A stretch of DNA of 64,000 bases from Sipunculus nudus (lineage: Eukaryota; Annelida; Sipuncula; Golfingiida; Sipunculidae). This document shows positions 37,876 to 52,400 of the stretch, piece by piece (position 1 is the stretch's first letter; each line of letters opens with the position of its first letter). The DNA is taken from NCBI GenBank assembly GCA_026874595.1, contig CM049320.1:47940714-48004713 (forward strand), written 5' to 3'. Position numbers and translations under genes: made by a program. The notes under the pieces are model-generated. The model saw only the letters and a list, made by a program, of their open reading frames with translations. It was not told where the DNA came from and made no database searches.

Positions 37876-39603
37876 ACACAAAAGAAACATCGCCAAATTC
37901 TTAAAGGAATTAATGTGTTTAAGTTTCCTGTTAAAGAACAGATAGAAACGACGTTTCAAGATTTCCTTGATCTGTTAACACCAAATCATCCCGAAGCACT
38001 ACATCAACTGCTTCAGTACTTCGACAGCAACTCTGATGGCAGAATTCTTAAGCTGCTTCTTTTCGTTTGCAAGGACTTCGTTTCTTACCGGTCTATTCTG
38101 GAACCGCACCAAAATGTGCCGTGGTTTCGTTCCTCGCTTACTTGTTCAGTGCGCCATTTCTATTGTGTTTTTACTTGTTCTTCACTCATAACCCGAATCA
38201 GTCGCTTCTGCACAATAATTCTAGCAACAGTATTTTTTTCAGTGTTCAACCAGTCCAATTTCACCGACACCAATTATCTGCACATTCCACTCCCTAAGAT
38301 ATCGTACTTGTTTGTTACAAGCTTCCAACATACACTGCATCTTTTGTATATCTTTGTCTTTCTGTTTATTTATCTCTTTCACTTCGTGCAATTCTGCTTT
38401 AAGCACTTCAATATTATTAAAAGTCCCTGTTTACTCGCTTTTAGTTCTTCAACTGTTGTGTCCAGTGCATTTAATTCATTTTCTATCGAGTGAACGTTTT
38501 CTTTCAGAGTATTCTGTTCTGTGGTTAGTCCATCAAATCGCTTTTTCAGACTATCATGCAATTTTTAATTTTTTTGTTAGAGGCACTGACCTTATTCATT
38601 TCTGACAGTACCTCAGCTGAGCATAAATGGCCATGATCATCATACCGCAAGCCACCTTCTCTGATTCACTATCAGTTCCTCCTGTATTTTTACTCTCTTT
38701 GTTCACAAATTTATCCATATAACCGGCCTGCGGGGTACCTTTCTTGCCTCCTTTATTAACTCTTAGTCATTTTACCACTAAATATGGCACAGCTGAATTT
38801 ATATGATGAAGGCGGTGCTAAATAGAATGAACGTACCAACACGAAGGGACTTTGAAACACTAGATTAAAGTGATCATCAAAAGGGAACTTATAAAAGCAT
38901 GTCCCTAAGTAACGCCTTATAAAAGTACTCAACAATGAACACCTCAAAGCATAGATCTTATGGCTATCAATTTGAGCTACAAATAGGAGTCCTCAGTGGA
39001 CAGTGAACTCACTAATCCTTTTTTGTGAAGTAAAGTGTGAAGGAAAGTGTGAAATGTTATGGATAACATAAGCATCAGCATGCAGTCCCTTTAAAACAGA
39101 ACACAGTGTTAAAGTATATTAAAGTACTCAGTAAACAGTGAACTCGCCAGTCCCTCTTAGTCGTCCTTCATTGATGGAAGTTAATACAATGAGCATTGAG
39201 CTATCCCTTTGAAACAAACTGTGTTATATTATATGAGTACTTAGTGAATAGTAAACTCCTAACACATTTGTCATATAAGAAAATAATGGGTAAAAGGAAG
39301 TGGGCGGTTACCTATCAAAGCCTGTGTTACACAAATTTTGTTGTTTATTTATTCATATAATTTTTTATTTTAATGTGTGATGAATGTAACAATACTTTCT
39401 GGCAAAGTTTCATTTTGGATCATCAAATGAATTTAACACAATGTTAAATGCAATTAACATTGAAACTGCCCCAAGCTTTGATAAATAAATTTAGGGTACC
39501 TAGTCTTAAAAGATATATGGTGTCATTACATTTGGTAACTTTGTGTAAAATTAAAGTATCATTTTTGTGATTAAATCCCTGGTTACAAAGTCTCACTCTA
39601 ACA

Positions 39604-39688
<85 letters not shown>

Positions 39689-39748
39689 TGCATATTTGTA
39701 TATTTTGGATTCCATGTGACTTAACTGCAGGTGACGCCGATATTTAGC
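37876..39748. repeat. Third, partial copy of the block (MULE end, LINE ORF1, spacer)
   Basis: Matches 24909-26790 and its second copy. It starts inside the MULE C-terminal part (FPVKEQIETTFQDFLDL), includes the coiled-coil ORF1 remnant (FDGLTTEQNTLKENVHSIEN on the minus strand near 38540) and ends at CAGGTGACGCCGATATTTAG. A (TA)n tract of about 75 bp lies at 39606-39681. Confidence 0.8.
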
Positions 39749-39749
39749 A

Positions 39750-41200
39750 AACGATGGTGTCTGTTGAGTCAGCATATTAACTTACTGGATTGCTGAGAAA
39801 TATTTATGTTTGTTTCAATTCACGTTATAATGGGCCAGTAATATTGATGTCACAGCTAATAGTGACTTTTTGTAAAGAACTGACTTGTCTGATTTTTCCG
39901 GAATTGATGATGACAGGGATATGTTATGCTTTAAAATTGTACGAATTTGGCATTAAGTTTTACTTTTTTCAAATACATATTTCAGACAATTTTTTTTCTT
40001 GTATGATTTTATACCTTTTCCATTTAATCCAGAGTTGCAGCACTGTACTATAGTGAAAAGCCAAGAGATCACTTACAATCCACCATTACCTTAGTTCCTC
40101 AAAGTCAGCGCTTGATTCTTGAGGTCTCTTGTTTATACTAGTATATGAACTGGTGGTAGGGACTTTAGAATGCCTTATATTGTTGCTGGTACCGGGGGCA
40201 TGACGCGTGTTATAACATGAAGAGGTAAAGACCGGTCAATAAAGTCGACAAAGACACAAAGTATCCTGGAAACTCATTTAATCAGCATCAGCATCGCCTG
40301 ATCTTACCGATGTGGGCTCACCAGGAGCTGTATATGACACAAGGAGTTATATCGCTTTTTCTAGAGATTCTGTGGCTCATTCTCTACAGTTATTATTTAG
40401 TCTTCTGGGACAGGCTCTTTTGGGATAGATATACATATGTCATGTGACATTATACTGACTTCACAGATAATAAAGTTACACGTTTGAGTAGGAAAAAGCT
40501 ACAAAAAAATCACATACTAAAGTCACATGCTTTTTGTAGGAAAATAATATCACAGGAAATAAAGCTACAATCAGAGTAGAGCAAAGAGCCACATATTTAA
40601 TAAAATCGCCCTTAAATTCGAACTTTATTCATAAATAGCACTTTTTATGTTTTACTTCAATTTACCACGTTCCGAAAACATTAACAAAGTCTGGCACAAA
40701 TTATAATTACTGTCTACTTATGAACTTACAATGGACAGTTTTACTCATAAACATACGGAAAACATACCCAAAGCACGCCAGGCGGACTTGTAATGGTCGG
40801 CGCCTGTTGCGTTTTTAAACATATCATTGTAAGCGTACGACTGACAGTGTGGTAGCAAATCACTGTGACAATAGAAAACTATACATTGAAATCACGACCA
40901 CCCCACTAAGATGGACACTTTTTTGGTCCCGGACTAGAGTACACTATCATAAAAACCTCCCGCTAACATGACCACTTTGGCAAGCCCAGCAGCTGGTTGT
41001 GTTCTCGAGATTTCACTGAATGAATTCACATAAAACTCAGTGGAAAAACATAATCGCATATCTTTTAGTCCAGAGAGAGTTGTTCTTTTTCCATGATATG
41101 CATTAACGGTGTTCCCTCTCCCAGTCAGACAGATAGAAGGGATTTCTGGTCACGTGGTTCATGTCTACAGGTCTTGATATCAGGAGCCTGGTTCCTTGTG
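39750..41200. other. Intergenic or 3' UTR region of gene 2
   Basis: No conserved coding frame. Minus-strand AATAAA-type words occur (TTTATT near 40624), compatible with a 3' UTR of the SEL1L3-like gene, but I cannot choose a polyadenylation site. Confidence 0.4.
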
Positions 41201-41201
41201 T

Positions 41202-41300
41202 TCATATCGTGTTGACGTTGGTTCCGGATCCACGGATATATGAGTACATGGACATGATGGTCAGTGACGTGGCCACCAACACACCCAGCATACTGGACAG
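41202..41300 (-). CDS. SEL1L3: Gene 2 exon l (terminal): transmembrane helix and stop
   Basis: 99 bp including TGA; acceptor TTATTACAG. Encodes [20 protein letters not shown] and a short tail ending NVNTI. The hydrophobic stretch of about 18 residues is a C-terminal transmembrane segment. The tail of about 11 residues is much shorter than that of vertebrate SEL1L3. The preceding intron is filled by a 53-bp repeat copying this exon's acceptor and first codons. Confidence 0.82.
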   Translation of the reverse strand: MSSMLGVLVATSLTIMSMYSYIRGSGTNVNTI

Positions 41301-43301
41301 CTGTAATAACGATAAACTAAGTACTCAATGATCACACACAGCATATTGAACAGCCGTTAGATCAATAAACAACGTACTCAGTGACCACACACAGCATACT
41401 GGACAGCTGTAATAACTATAAACAACGTACTCAGTGACCACACACAGCATACTGGACAGCTGTAATAACGATAAACAACGTACTCAGTGACCACACACAG
41501 CATACTGGACAGCTGTAATAACGATAAACAAAGTACTCAATGATCACACACAGCATATTGAACAGCCGTTAGATCAATAAACAACGTACTCAGTGACCAC
41601 ACACAGCATACTGGACAGCTGTAATATCAATAAACAAAGTACACAGTCACCACACAGCAAATCGGACATCTGTAATATGAATAAACAAAGAACTCAATCA
41701 CCACACACATCACAGCTGTAAGATCAATAAACAAAGTACTCAATGACCACACACTGCATACTGGACAGCTGTAATATCAATAAACAAAGTACACAGTCAC
41801 CACACAGCAAATCGGACATCTGTATTATGAATAAATAAAGAACTCAATCACCACACACAGCACAGCTGTAAGATCAATAAAAAAAAACTCAATGACCACA
41901 CACAGCATACTGGACAGCTGTAATATCAATAAACAAAGTACACAGTCACCACACAGCATATCGGACATCTGTAATATGAATAAACAAAGAACTCACCACA
42001 CACATCACAGCTGTAAGATCAATAAACAAAGTACTCAATGACCACACACTGCATACTGGACAGCTGTAATATCAATAAACAAAGTACACAATCACCGCAC
42101 ACAGTTTACTTCGGCAGCTGTTATATCAATAAACAAAGAACTTAATACCACACACAGCATACTGGACAGCTGTAATATCAATAAATTACTCGATCACCAC
42201 ACCGCATACGCGACAGTTGTAATGTTAACAGAGTACTCAATCACCACACACAACAAACAGGACAGCTGTGATGTTAACAGAGTACACGATCACTAAACAC
42301 CCTGCATTACACATTGTTACGTGGTCTTTTGTGTCGATGTTTAATCATGCATGATTGCTTGCAGTGTTTTACGTTTATGTGAAACAAAACATGAATACCT
42401 TCATTTTGCACGTGTTGATTAAATTCACATACCTTTACTATAAACGGATGTTTAACCCAGACCTCGGTCAGCTGGACTCTGAGTAACGCCAGCTTGCACG
42501 GCAGGTAAGCCTCGGATTTCCTTGACTCAGTGCACCTATGACGGAAAACACTGACATTGTATTATATCCATTTGATCAATGTGTGAATTAAGTTATAACT
42601 ACATGAAACGCACACACACACACACATACACGAATAAAAATAAAGAAAAAGAAAAGCGCTGGTGCACGTACGACAAACTAATGAAACTAAAGTAACTCAG
42701 AACACGTGGACGTTTATTTTACCAGAAACAGAGAACGTGACTTACTTTGAGTATAAGTGAGTTAACAGTGTCACATTGTCTCCACTTATGTGTCGTGGTA
42801 TGCGAAGTTTGTCCCAGACTGCTTGTGGTGCCCTCTGTCCGTCTTCCACCATAAATGCCAAGTTGAAAAGCGCCTGCCGGTAAAATTGTGAAAATTGATC
42901 ATGCTGTATTCTTTAACGTGCATAATATTAATGATATAAAATTATATAACTGATAGAATCTGTATTTTTCTTTTGTTAAAAAAAATAGGTCTGAAAGATA
43001 AGTGAAAAAGAAAACACTGATATTAAGAGAGGACAAACTTGCCCGCAGATATCCAAAACAAGCTTAAAATATAAACACGCCTGATAGCATGCTGGTACGC
43101 CATGCGGTTTACCCCTTTACCTTTACGTTACCTCTAATGATATACTGATACTGAAGTGCCCGTCTACCTGGGGGTCTCCGGCTTTCGCTGCGTTTGCATA
43201 CAGGTCAGCGGCTCTGGCGACGTCCCGCACTCTCTCACAGCCGTACCAGTAGTAGTCCCCCATCTTTATCCAGGCTGAATATATATATATATATATATAT
43301 A

Positions 43302-43343
<42 letters not shown>

Positions 43344-43385
43344 GTTCAGGACTTCAACACACTTGTGTTAGACAGTTATGTTTCG

Positions 43386-43431
<46 letters not shown>

Positions 43432-46400
43432 GGTAGTGTTACCCTCCGATGTAAAGTGCTCTATGGCCTACAAGCTAGGCCAGAGCGGTATAACTCTGAA
43501 GAAAAACAACACTGTTAATTCACAACAGACTGTTTCACGGGATGCGACCCGATCATCAGGTGAATGTGGTTAGAATGAAGCTAACGTCGTGGTTTGAAAA
43601 GCCGAGACTTTACGAGATTACGAGATCATGCTTTGTGCGATTCGGGTCGGGGGGGGGGGGGGCATGTGAAAGACTGACACTGATCCTATTGTTCTCGGGT
43701 GCACAATAGGATTGGTCGGGGTACACGTGCGATACTGGAACATAACAGGGCAGGGCAAAGAGGTTATATAATGTAGTAAATAGTAAATGTAATACAAAGA
43801 TATAACCAGGATGCTCAATCAGCATATTGAAATGATTTCTAATAGGGCCTTGGAAGCAGTGAACATATCAGTAGTATACATATGATATGATAAAAATACA
43901 CATATACTGTGAAAATACACAATATACAAGGCAAATATACAATATACAATATAAAAGGCAAATATACTATACCCATACCAAGTTGTGCAAGTCTCCTAGC
44001 TGAAGGTCGTAAAGCCCATTAGACCAGGATAAAGTAGAACTTTCCTGTCATCCAATGGACTCCACGAGCCAGCAGTGAGAGAACTACCTGAACAAATGAG
44101 TCTGCCCAGCGGATCCTGGTTGGGGGGGGGGGGGGGTTAAGGGGGTTAAGCTGAATATTAGTACGAATGCTAGGTTTTAAAATATTTCAGGGTGAATTTG
44201 TCTTCTAGTATTTCTATATAGGGTCTTATCTTTGCCGTTAGTGTCAGCATACATGACTAACATGAAAGACATTAAGCCTTGATTATGCCCCCGGACAACT
44301 ATAGACAATAACGAACGCATGAGTAATCATTGCAGGCTGCTTAAAAGGGTGATGACGTAGTTTTATCTATATACCATACTAGGAATGTCGTTCATAGCTT
44401 CTTAGCAAAAGACGAATCTGCCTCGTGACATGGGTACTGAGTACTTACCGTAGGGATCGACCAGCTTGGGATCTCTCTGAGTGGACAGATTGTAGTATCG
44501 CCACACACACTCCTTCTCAAGGAAACTGATCATACCATCCTGTAAAAAAATACCTTCATGAACGTCCTGGATTATCAACAACACACCCTCTGATCAAAAA
44601 GTGGGAAAAGCCATCATACAGCTCTCACGTGATAAAGCCCCTGGCTCTGATGCAATTCCTGCTGAAATATCCGAAGGGTCATTGACACAAACTCCATGAA
44701 TTGTTCCTGTCCTTTTGGGAGAAAAGTACACTGCTACAAGAATTCAAAGACGCTTCCATTGTCCACCTGTACAAGCTTAACGTAAACAGAGCGGTGACAT
44801 CCACAGAGGGATTTCTTTGCTCAGCATTGCCGGAAAGATCTTTGCTAGAATACTCCTCAATCAGCTCATTCTACACCTGAACAAGTGACCCATGGGTCAT
44901 GACGCTCAGCTGACTGGGAAGAGATTCGTAAAAGGAAATTTTATCATCTGAATGGTAGTATATACCCATTCAACTGAAGCATCAAACAGATTAACCAACA
45001 GGCCAAGACTGTGTCTGTATTTATATATCTCAAAAATAGAGAAAAAATGCGTAAACTTTAAAAAAATACAGGTGGCTCCACCAGTCTGCAGAAACTAATA
45101 AAAACACATGGTCAATATCCATGCAAAGAATCATGGTGATCTATGCATTAGTTGTTTAGATACTTCAGCTTTTGTATCAAATTTTCCATTATTCTGGGGG
45201 GTACTTCTGAGTCCTATAGCTTGAAGGATACAGGTAACAGAGACCTAATTTCAGATTTCCACAGACACTTTTCATTGGCCTCCATGTATTACAAGAATGA
45301 AGAATCTAGGTCCAGTTGTTAGGATTTGTACCCTGTTGACAGATAACAACATCTGTAAAGGTCTAAAAAAATGGAGAAAAAAATTCGTAAAAATTTGACA
45401 AAAAATAGTGGTGGCACACCCAGTCTGCAGAAACTGATGTAACGCCTCATGATCAATATGTATGGCAAAATTAATGAACATCAGTGTTGTCGTTATCGAG
45501 ATACGGCAGTTTTTGTATCAATTTTTTCATTATTCTGGGGGGTATTTTGGAGCCATACAGCTTGAAGGACATGGGTAACAGAGACCTAATTTCAGGTTTC
45601 CATGGAGACTTTTCATGGGTCTCCCTGTTTGTCAAGAATGAAGATTCTTGGTCCAGTTGTTATGATTTGTACCCTGTTAACAGATGTTCATATCTTTTAA
45701 GGTCTCAAAAATTGAGGAAAAAAATTCGTAAAAACACCCGAACAAATACAGATGGTGCCACCAGTCTGCAGAAACTGATAAAACACAATGATCAATATCC
45801 ATGCAAACAATTAAGGTTATCTCTGCATTAGTTGTTCAGATATTTCAGCTTTTGTATCAAATTTTCCATTATTCTGAGCTGTACTATGGAGTGCCATAGC
45901 TCAAAGGATATGGGTAACAGAGACCTAATTTCAGGTTTCCATGGAGACTTTTCATGGGTCTCCCTGTGTGTCAAGAATGAAGATTCTAGGTCCAGTCGTT
46001 ACGATTTGCACCCTGTTGACAGATATCTACATCCTTAAAGGTCCCAAAAAATAGAGAAAAAATTTCGTAACAATTTGAAAAAAAAACAGGTGGCGCCACC
46101 AGTCTGCAGAAACTGATGAAACACCTCTTCATCAATATTTTTGCCAAAAATCATGACCATCAGTGTTGTAGTCATTGAGATGTTGCAGTTTTTTTTTATC
46201 AAATTTCCATTATTTGGGGGGGGGGGTTTAATTGGGAGCCCCACAGCTCAAAGAATATGGGTAACAGAGACCTTATTTCTGGTTTCCATGGAGACTTTTC
46301 ATAGGACTCTCACTGTGTCAAGAATGAAGATTCTCGGTCCAGTCTTTACGATTTGTGCCCTGTTAACAGATGTTAATATTTTTAAAGGTCTCAAAAATAG

Positions 46401-49400
46401 AGAAAATAATTCGTAAAAAATTAAAAAATACAGGTGGCGCCACCAGTCTGCAGAAACTGATGAAACATCTCATGATCAATATGTAAGCCAAAAATCATGA
46501 CCATCAGTGATGTAGTTAATGAGATATTGAAGTTTTTGTATGAAATTTTTGACTATTCTGAGGGGGTACTTTGGGGCCCCATAGCTCGAAGGATATGGGT
46601 AACAGAGACCTCATTTCTGGTTTCCAAGGATATTTTTCATGGACCTCTCAGAATGTCAAGTTACAAGTTTCTAGGTCCAGCGGTTACGATTTGTGCCAGG
46701 TTAACGGACGGATGGACAGACGGACAGACAGATAGACGGACGACGGACAAAGGGTGTTCGCTATAGCTCAGATGACTTACAGTCAGCTGAGCTAAAAACG
46801 GTCTTCTATACCAGACAGTCAATGTGGTTTTCGTGCAGATCGTAGTACAGCTGACATGATCTTTGCCGCTCGTCAACTTCAGGAAAAATGCCAAGAACAA
46901 TACCAAAACCTGTATACCAAATTATTCGACCTAACAAGCCGTGAAATACTCTAGAAGATCATGGCCAAGTTTGGATGTTCTGACCGGTTTATCATCATCA
47001 TCCGCCAGTTTCACGATAGCATGATGGCGCGCGTCTTTGATGATTGTGAGGCATCTTCCGACTTCCCAGTAAGCAACGGCGTAAAGCAAAGCTTCGTTCT
47101 AGCTCCAACACTGTTCAGCATGATGATGGATCCTTTTTAACAAGGATGATCCTGGAGTTGGTCTTAGATACCGTAGAGATGGGAAGCTCCTCAACCGCAT
47201 AAGACTGTCACGAAAGTCAGAAGAACCATCATCCGTGACCTGTTATTTGCTGACGACTGTGTCCTGAATGTATCTTTGGAATCAGACATGGAGCACAACA
47301 CGGACCAGTTTTACCGTGCATATGACAACTTTGGGCTTACCATCAGCATATCGAAAACTGAAGTGATGCAAAAACCAGCACAGTGGAAAGCAATATGATA
47401 AACCCTCCATCATGATGCATGAGTCAAATCTGAAGGTCGTGGGCAAATACATATGTATGGGCAGTATATTGTCAAAGACAGTATATATAGATGACGAGGT
47501 CAACAGCAGAGTAGCAAAAGCCAGCGTTGCAGTTGGTAGACGCAGCTCCAGAGTCTGGGAGCGTAGAGGCATCAATATTAAATCCAAAATTCAGGGCTAC
47601 AAGGCAGTTGTCATCACTACCCTACTGCTGTATGGCTGCGAGACTTGGACTGTCTAGGCAATACATGCCAAACAACTGCCCAAATTTCATCTGACCTGCC
47701 TCCGTCGACTGATGAACATTAGGCGGAAAGATAAATTTCAAGACACTCAGGAACAAACACGTTTTAACCTTCTATCAATCTACACTATCTTGCATCGATC
47801 CCAGGTTTTTTTTTTTTTTTTTTTTATTACCAACAGAACAAAACTTACAATACTGTACAAACAATCAAACATACATGACATATGTTACATAACATCACTG
47901 TAAAATTTTACATAAACATAATACATCAAATACACAAACATGTGACATATACAACAAAGCAGACATAAACATCCTTAATCTAGCAGTAAAAATTCAATTT
48001 GTTTCCCCAATAATAATATCTAATTTTCCCCATATAGTTTTATGTACAGCTAACTTTCCTTTGGTGATGGCTACTTCTTTTTCCACACAGTAATATTTTG
48101 TAATAAACTGTGTGGCACCTTTAATAGTTAATTGCTTCTTTTTACATCTTGTGGTGTATATATAATATTTCATTAAGAGAATAATTTTATCTAATAATTT
48201 ATTTGTGCTATTATTCAGAATTATATTCTTACTATCAAAATTTGTATTTATATTGAAATTCTTCAGCCATAATGCTAACTTTGTCCATACATCCTTTATG
48301 ATTGTACAGTTAACAAACAGATGCAGTAAAGTTTCTTTGTCTCTCATACAAAACGTACAACTATCCTGATCTATAATTCCTGCCTTCAAAAGAAAAGGGT
48401 TTAGCGTTAAAATTCTATGCAAAATTTTAAATTGAAAATATCTTAATTTTGTAGATATTGTTATAAAACCTATATTCTTGAAAGCTTCAAGTATACTATT
48501 TTGGTTACATACTGCCAAGTCTTTTTGCCATTTCAAAATGCTTTTAACTGGAGATTTATATTTTTTCCTTATAACTTCGCTATAGACGGACTTAACAGGT
48601 TTAGCTTTTTTTAATAATTTATCAATGTTATTTTCGAGTTTAAATTCACAATTATGATAACTTTAGCAAATCTATAATTCTCTTTTCCATTTTACAGGGA
48701 TCGCATGTATAATGCTATTGTAGGGCATTTGGTGTATTCACAGGCGCTTGAATCCCTATTTATAATAAAGTCTTCATATCTCCAATGTTCCTAGAAATAC
48801 TTCGGCGGAATCAGGTTAAACGACCCAATAATAAAACGGTCATAACAAGGTATCACTTGTATTATGACACAAGGTAGGCTACTCGGCAAAAACCTTTCGA
48901 GCGATAATAAAGGAGTTACGTTCTCGAGCCGCTTATACTCGCTTTTTCTTCCTTTTTTATGCGTAATCCATATGATCCTCCAATACTACGGGAGTTATAG
49001 AATCAAATACATGCAACTTCCATTGTTGTCAACCACAAATACAAGTTGCCTGGATAACCTTTTGCAGTGATGTCTGAATTTCGACGTCGTCCATTCCAAA
49101 CGGTGGCGGAAGCGGGTCCGTCTGAAACGCGGAGAATCCGTGGAGAGATGGAGAATTCGCGGAGAATTCGTGGAGAATTGGCGGAGAGTGTTCATATGCA
49201 ATGATACTTTTAAATTCACATTAAAATCTCCAACTATATTACCCTTGACATAATTGGCACAGTTTAATGGTCGAAATAATTATTAAATAAAAACTACATA
49301 ATTATTCATTTAATGCTCAACAATGTAGAATCACTGCCGAGTGAATGCGTTACGCAAAATTTAAAACCCGTCTGAGCTGAGTCACCAGCTGACCCTGACA

Positions 49401-52400
49401 GATCCTAAGACGAAACAGCAAAACACTTCAGGTTTTAACAGTTTATTAAAAAGTTAATGGTTCACAAGTTTATTGTGCAAACCATAACAAAACCATGCAG
49501 GTGTATCTAATTTACAGGTGGTGAACGAAATATATAATATAATAAAACAAGTGACCCATGGGTCATGACGCTCAGCTGACTGGGAAGAGATTCGCAAAAG
49601 GAAATTTTATCATCAGAATGGTAGTATATACCCATTCAACTGAAGCATCAAACAGATTAACCAACAGGCCAAGATTTAGTCTGTATTTATATATCTAAAA
49701 AATAGAGAAAAATGTGTAAACTTTTAAAACTAGAATACGGGTAACCGACAAGTGACTACATGTATCTGCCAAAATCGGATAGTGAGGCATGGATTGAGTG
49801 GCAAGGGGAAATAGAGTGAGGTATGTTGCATATTAGCATGGATGTCTGCAGCCTAAATGTGTATGTAGGTTGTGCCACCTACCACAAATCCAGAAAGCTG
49901 TCCAAGTTGTATACACCTGCAAAATTTTAGGCAGATAAGTCAAACCACTACATGTATATGAGCGATTTTTGCCCATGGCAGACAAACAGACAAACACTGT
50001 GCAAAAATCTTTGCAGGTAACCCCTCTAGTTTTGTGTATGATAAAGACCTATGTGAGATCTAAACACATGCACAATTTTGGCCCAATCGGTCAAATGGTT
50101 CCTGAGATATGAGCTTGGATGTGTCCAGCGTTAACTAGAATGTAGGTGGCGCCACCTGTCATAAAATCAAGAAAGCTGTCCACGATGTATAAACCTGCAA
50201 AATTTTAGGCAGTTATGTTGAACCACTACAGAGAAATGAGTAATTTTAGGCCACGGCAGACTAACAGACAGACGCTGTGCAAACATTGTTACAGGTGGCG
50301 CCACCATTTTTTGTGTATGTTAAAGAGCTATCAAAGGGCTACATTTGTATAAATTTTATTTCCTGATCGGTCAAACGGTTCCCGAGATATAAGCTTGGAT
50401 GTCATCAGCGTGAACGTGAACGTAGGTGGCGCCACCTGCCATAAAATCAAGAAAGCTATCCTGGATGTATACACATGACGAATTTCAGGTGAATTAGTCA
50501 ATTCACTGCAGAGATATGAGTGATTTTAACCCAAGGCAGATGAACAGATGGACACTGTGCAAACATGGTTACAGGTGGCGCCACCATTTTTTGTGTATGT
50601 TATAAAGCAATCCAAGGGCTACATTTGTATCAATTTTATTTCCTGATCGGTCAAACGGTTCCCGAGATATGAGGGTTTATGAGTGGAAACAGACCCACAA
50701 ATGGACACTGGATAGAGAGGAAAGGTCAGAGGTCAATGCAAATTGGTTAGGCACCAGTTCACATGTGACCCGATAATAGGTGTAAGTTTGGGAAAAATCG
50801 GTCCATTAGTCTCCAAGGAGCTCTCTGGAAACGAACGCCGCCGCGGCGGAGGAACTCGGTCAAAAACATAGTATCTGCAAAACTTCGTTTTGGTGGATAC
50901 AAAAATACAGGCGGCTCCACCAGTCTGCAGAAACTAATAAAAACACTTAATGGTCAATATCATGGTGATCTCTGCATTAGTTGTTCAGATACTTCAGTTT
51001 TTGTATCAAATTGTCCATTATTCTGAGGGATAATTTCGGAGTCCTATAGCTTGAAGGATATGGGTAACAGAGACCTAATTTCAAGTTTCCACAGGCACCT
51101 TTCATGGGCCTCCTTGCATGACAAGAATGAAGATTCTAGGTCCAGTTGTTGCGATTTGTACCCTGTTGACAGATAACCACATCTTTAAAGGTCTCAAAAA
51201 AAAGAAAAAAATTCGTAAAAATTTGAAAAAAAATAGAGGTGGCACACCCAGTCTGCAGAAACTGATGGAACAGCTCATGATCAATATGTATGCCGAAAAT
51301 CATGACCATCAGTGTTGTAGTTATTGAAATACTGCAGTTTTTGTATCAAATTTTCCATTATTCTGGGGGGGGGGGGGTATTTTGGACCCATACAGCTTAA
51401 AGAATATGGGTAACAGAGACCTAATTTCAAGTTTCCATGGAGACTTTTCATGGGTCTCCCTGTGTGTCAAGAATGGAGATTCTTGGTCCAGTTTTTATGA
51501 TTTGTGCCCTGTTAACAGATGTTCATATCTTTAAAGGTCTCAAAAATACAGAAAAATTTCGTAAAAAAAAACGAACAAATACAGGTGGTGCCACCAGTCT
51601 GCAGAAACTTATGAAACACTCCATGATCAATATCCATGCAAACAAATATGGTTATCTCTGCATTAGTTGTTCAGTTACTTTAGCTTTTGTATCAAATTTT
51701 CCATTATTCTGAGCTGTACTTTGGAGTGCCATAGCTCAAAGGATATGGGTAACAGAGACCAAATTTCAGGTTTCCATGGAGACTTATCATGGGTCTCCCT
51801 GTGTGTCAAGAACGAAGATTCTAGGTCCAGTCGTTACGATTTGTTCCCTGTTGACAGATAACTACATCCTTAAAGGTCTCAAAAATGGAGAAAACAATTC
51901 GTGAACATTGAAAAATACAGGTGGCGCCACCAGTCTGCACAAACTGATGAAACATCTCATGATCAATATGTATGTCGAAAATCATGACCATCAGTGATGT
52001 AGTTAATGAGATATTGAAGTTTTTGTATGAAATTTTTGACTATTCTGGGGGGTAATTTTGGGCCCCATAGCTCGAAGGATATGGGTAACAGAGACCTAAT
52101 TTCTGGTTTCCATGGAGACTTTTCATAGGTCTCTCAGTGTGTCAAAAATGAAGATTCTAGGTCCAGTCGTTACGATTTGTGCCACGCTAACAGATGACAG
52201 CATCCTCAAAGGTCTCAAAAATAGAATAAAAAATCGTAAAAAATCAAACAGTACAGGTGGCGCCACCAGTCTGCAGGAACTGATCGAACATCTCATGATC
52301 AATATGTATGCCAAAAATGAAGACCATCAGTGATGTAGTTATTGAGATATTGAAGTTTTTGTATGAAATTTTTTACTATTCTGGGGGGTACTTTGGGGCC

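Larger units (their letters stand above)
42300..44400. other. Introns of gene 2 outside exons h-k: simple repeats, no other gene
   Basis: Includes (CA)n near 42608-42627, (TA)n at 43279-43340 and 43388-43428, G-runs at 43649-43662 and 44122-44137, and a GGGATGCGACCCGATCATCA word near 43538 that recalls dispersed repeats. No coding frame was recognised beyond the exons listed. Confidence 0.6.
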
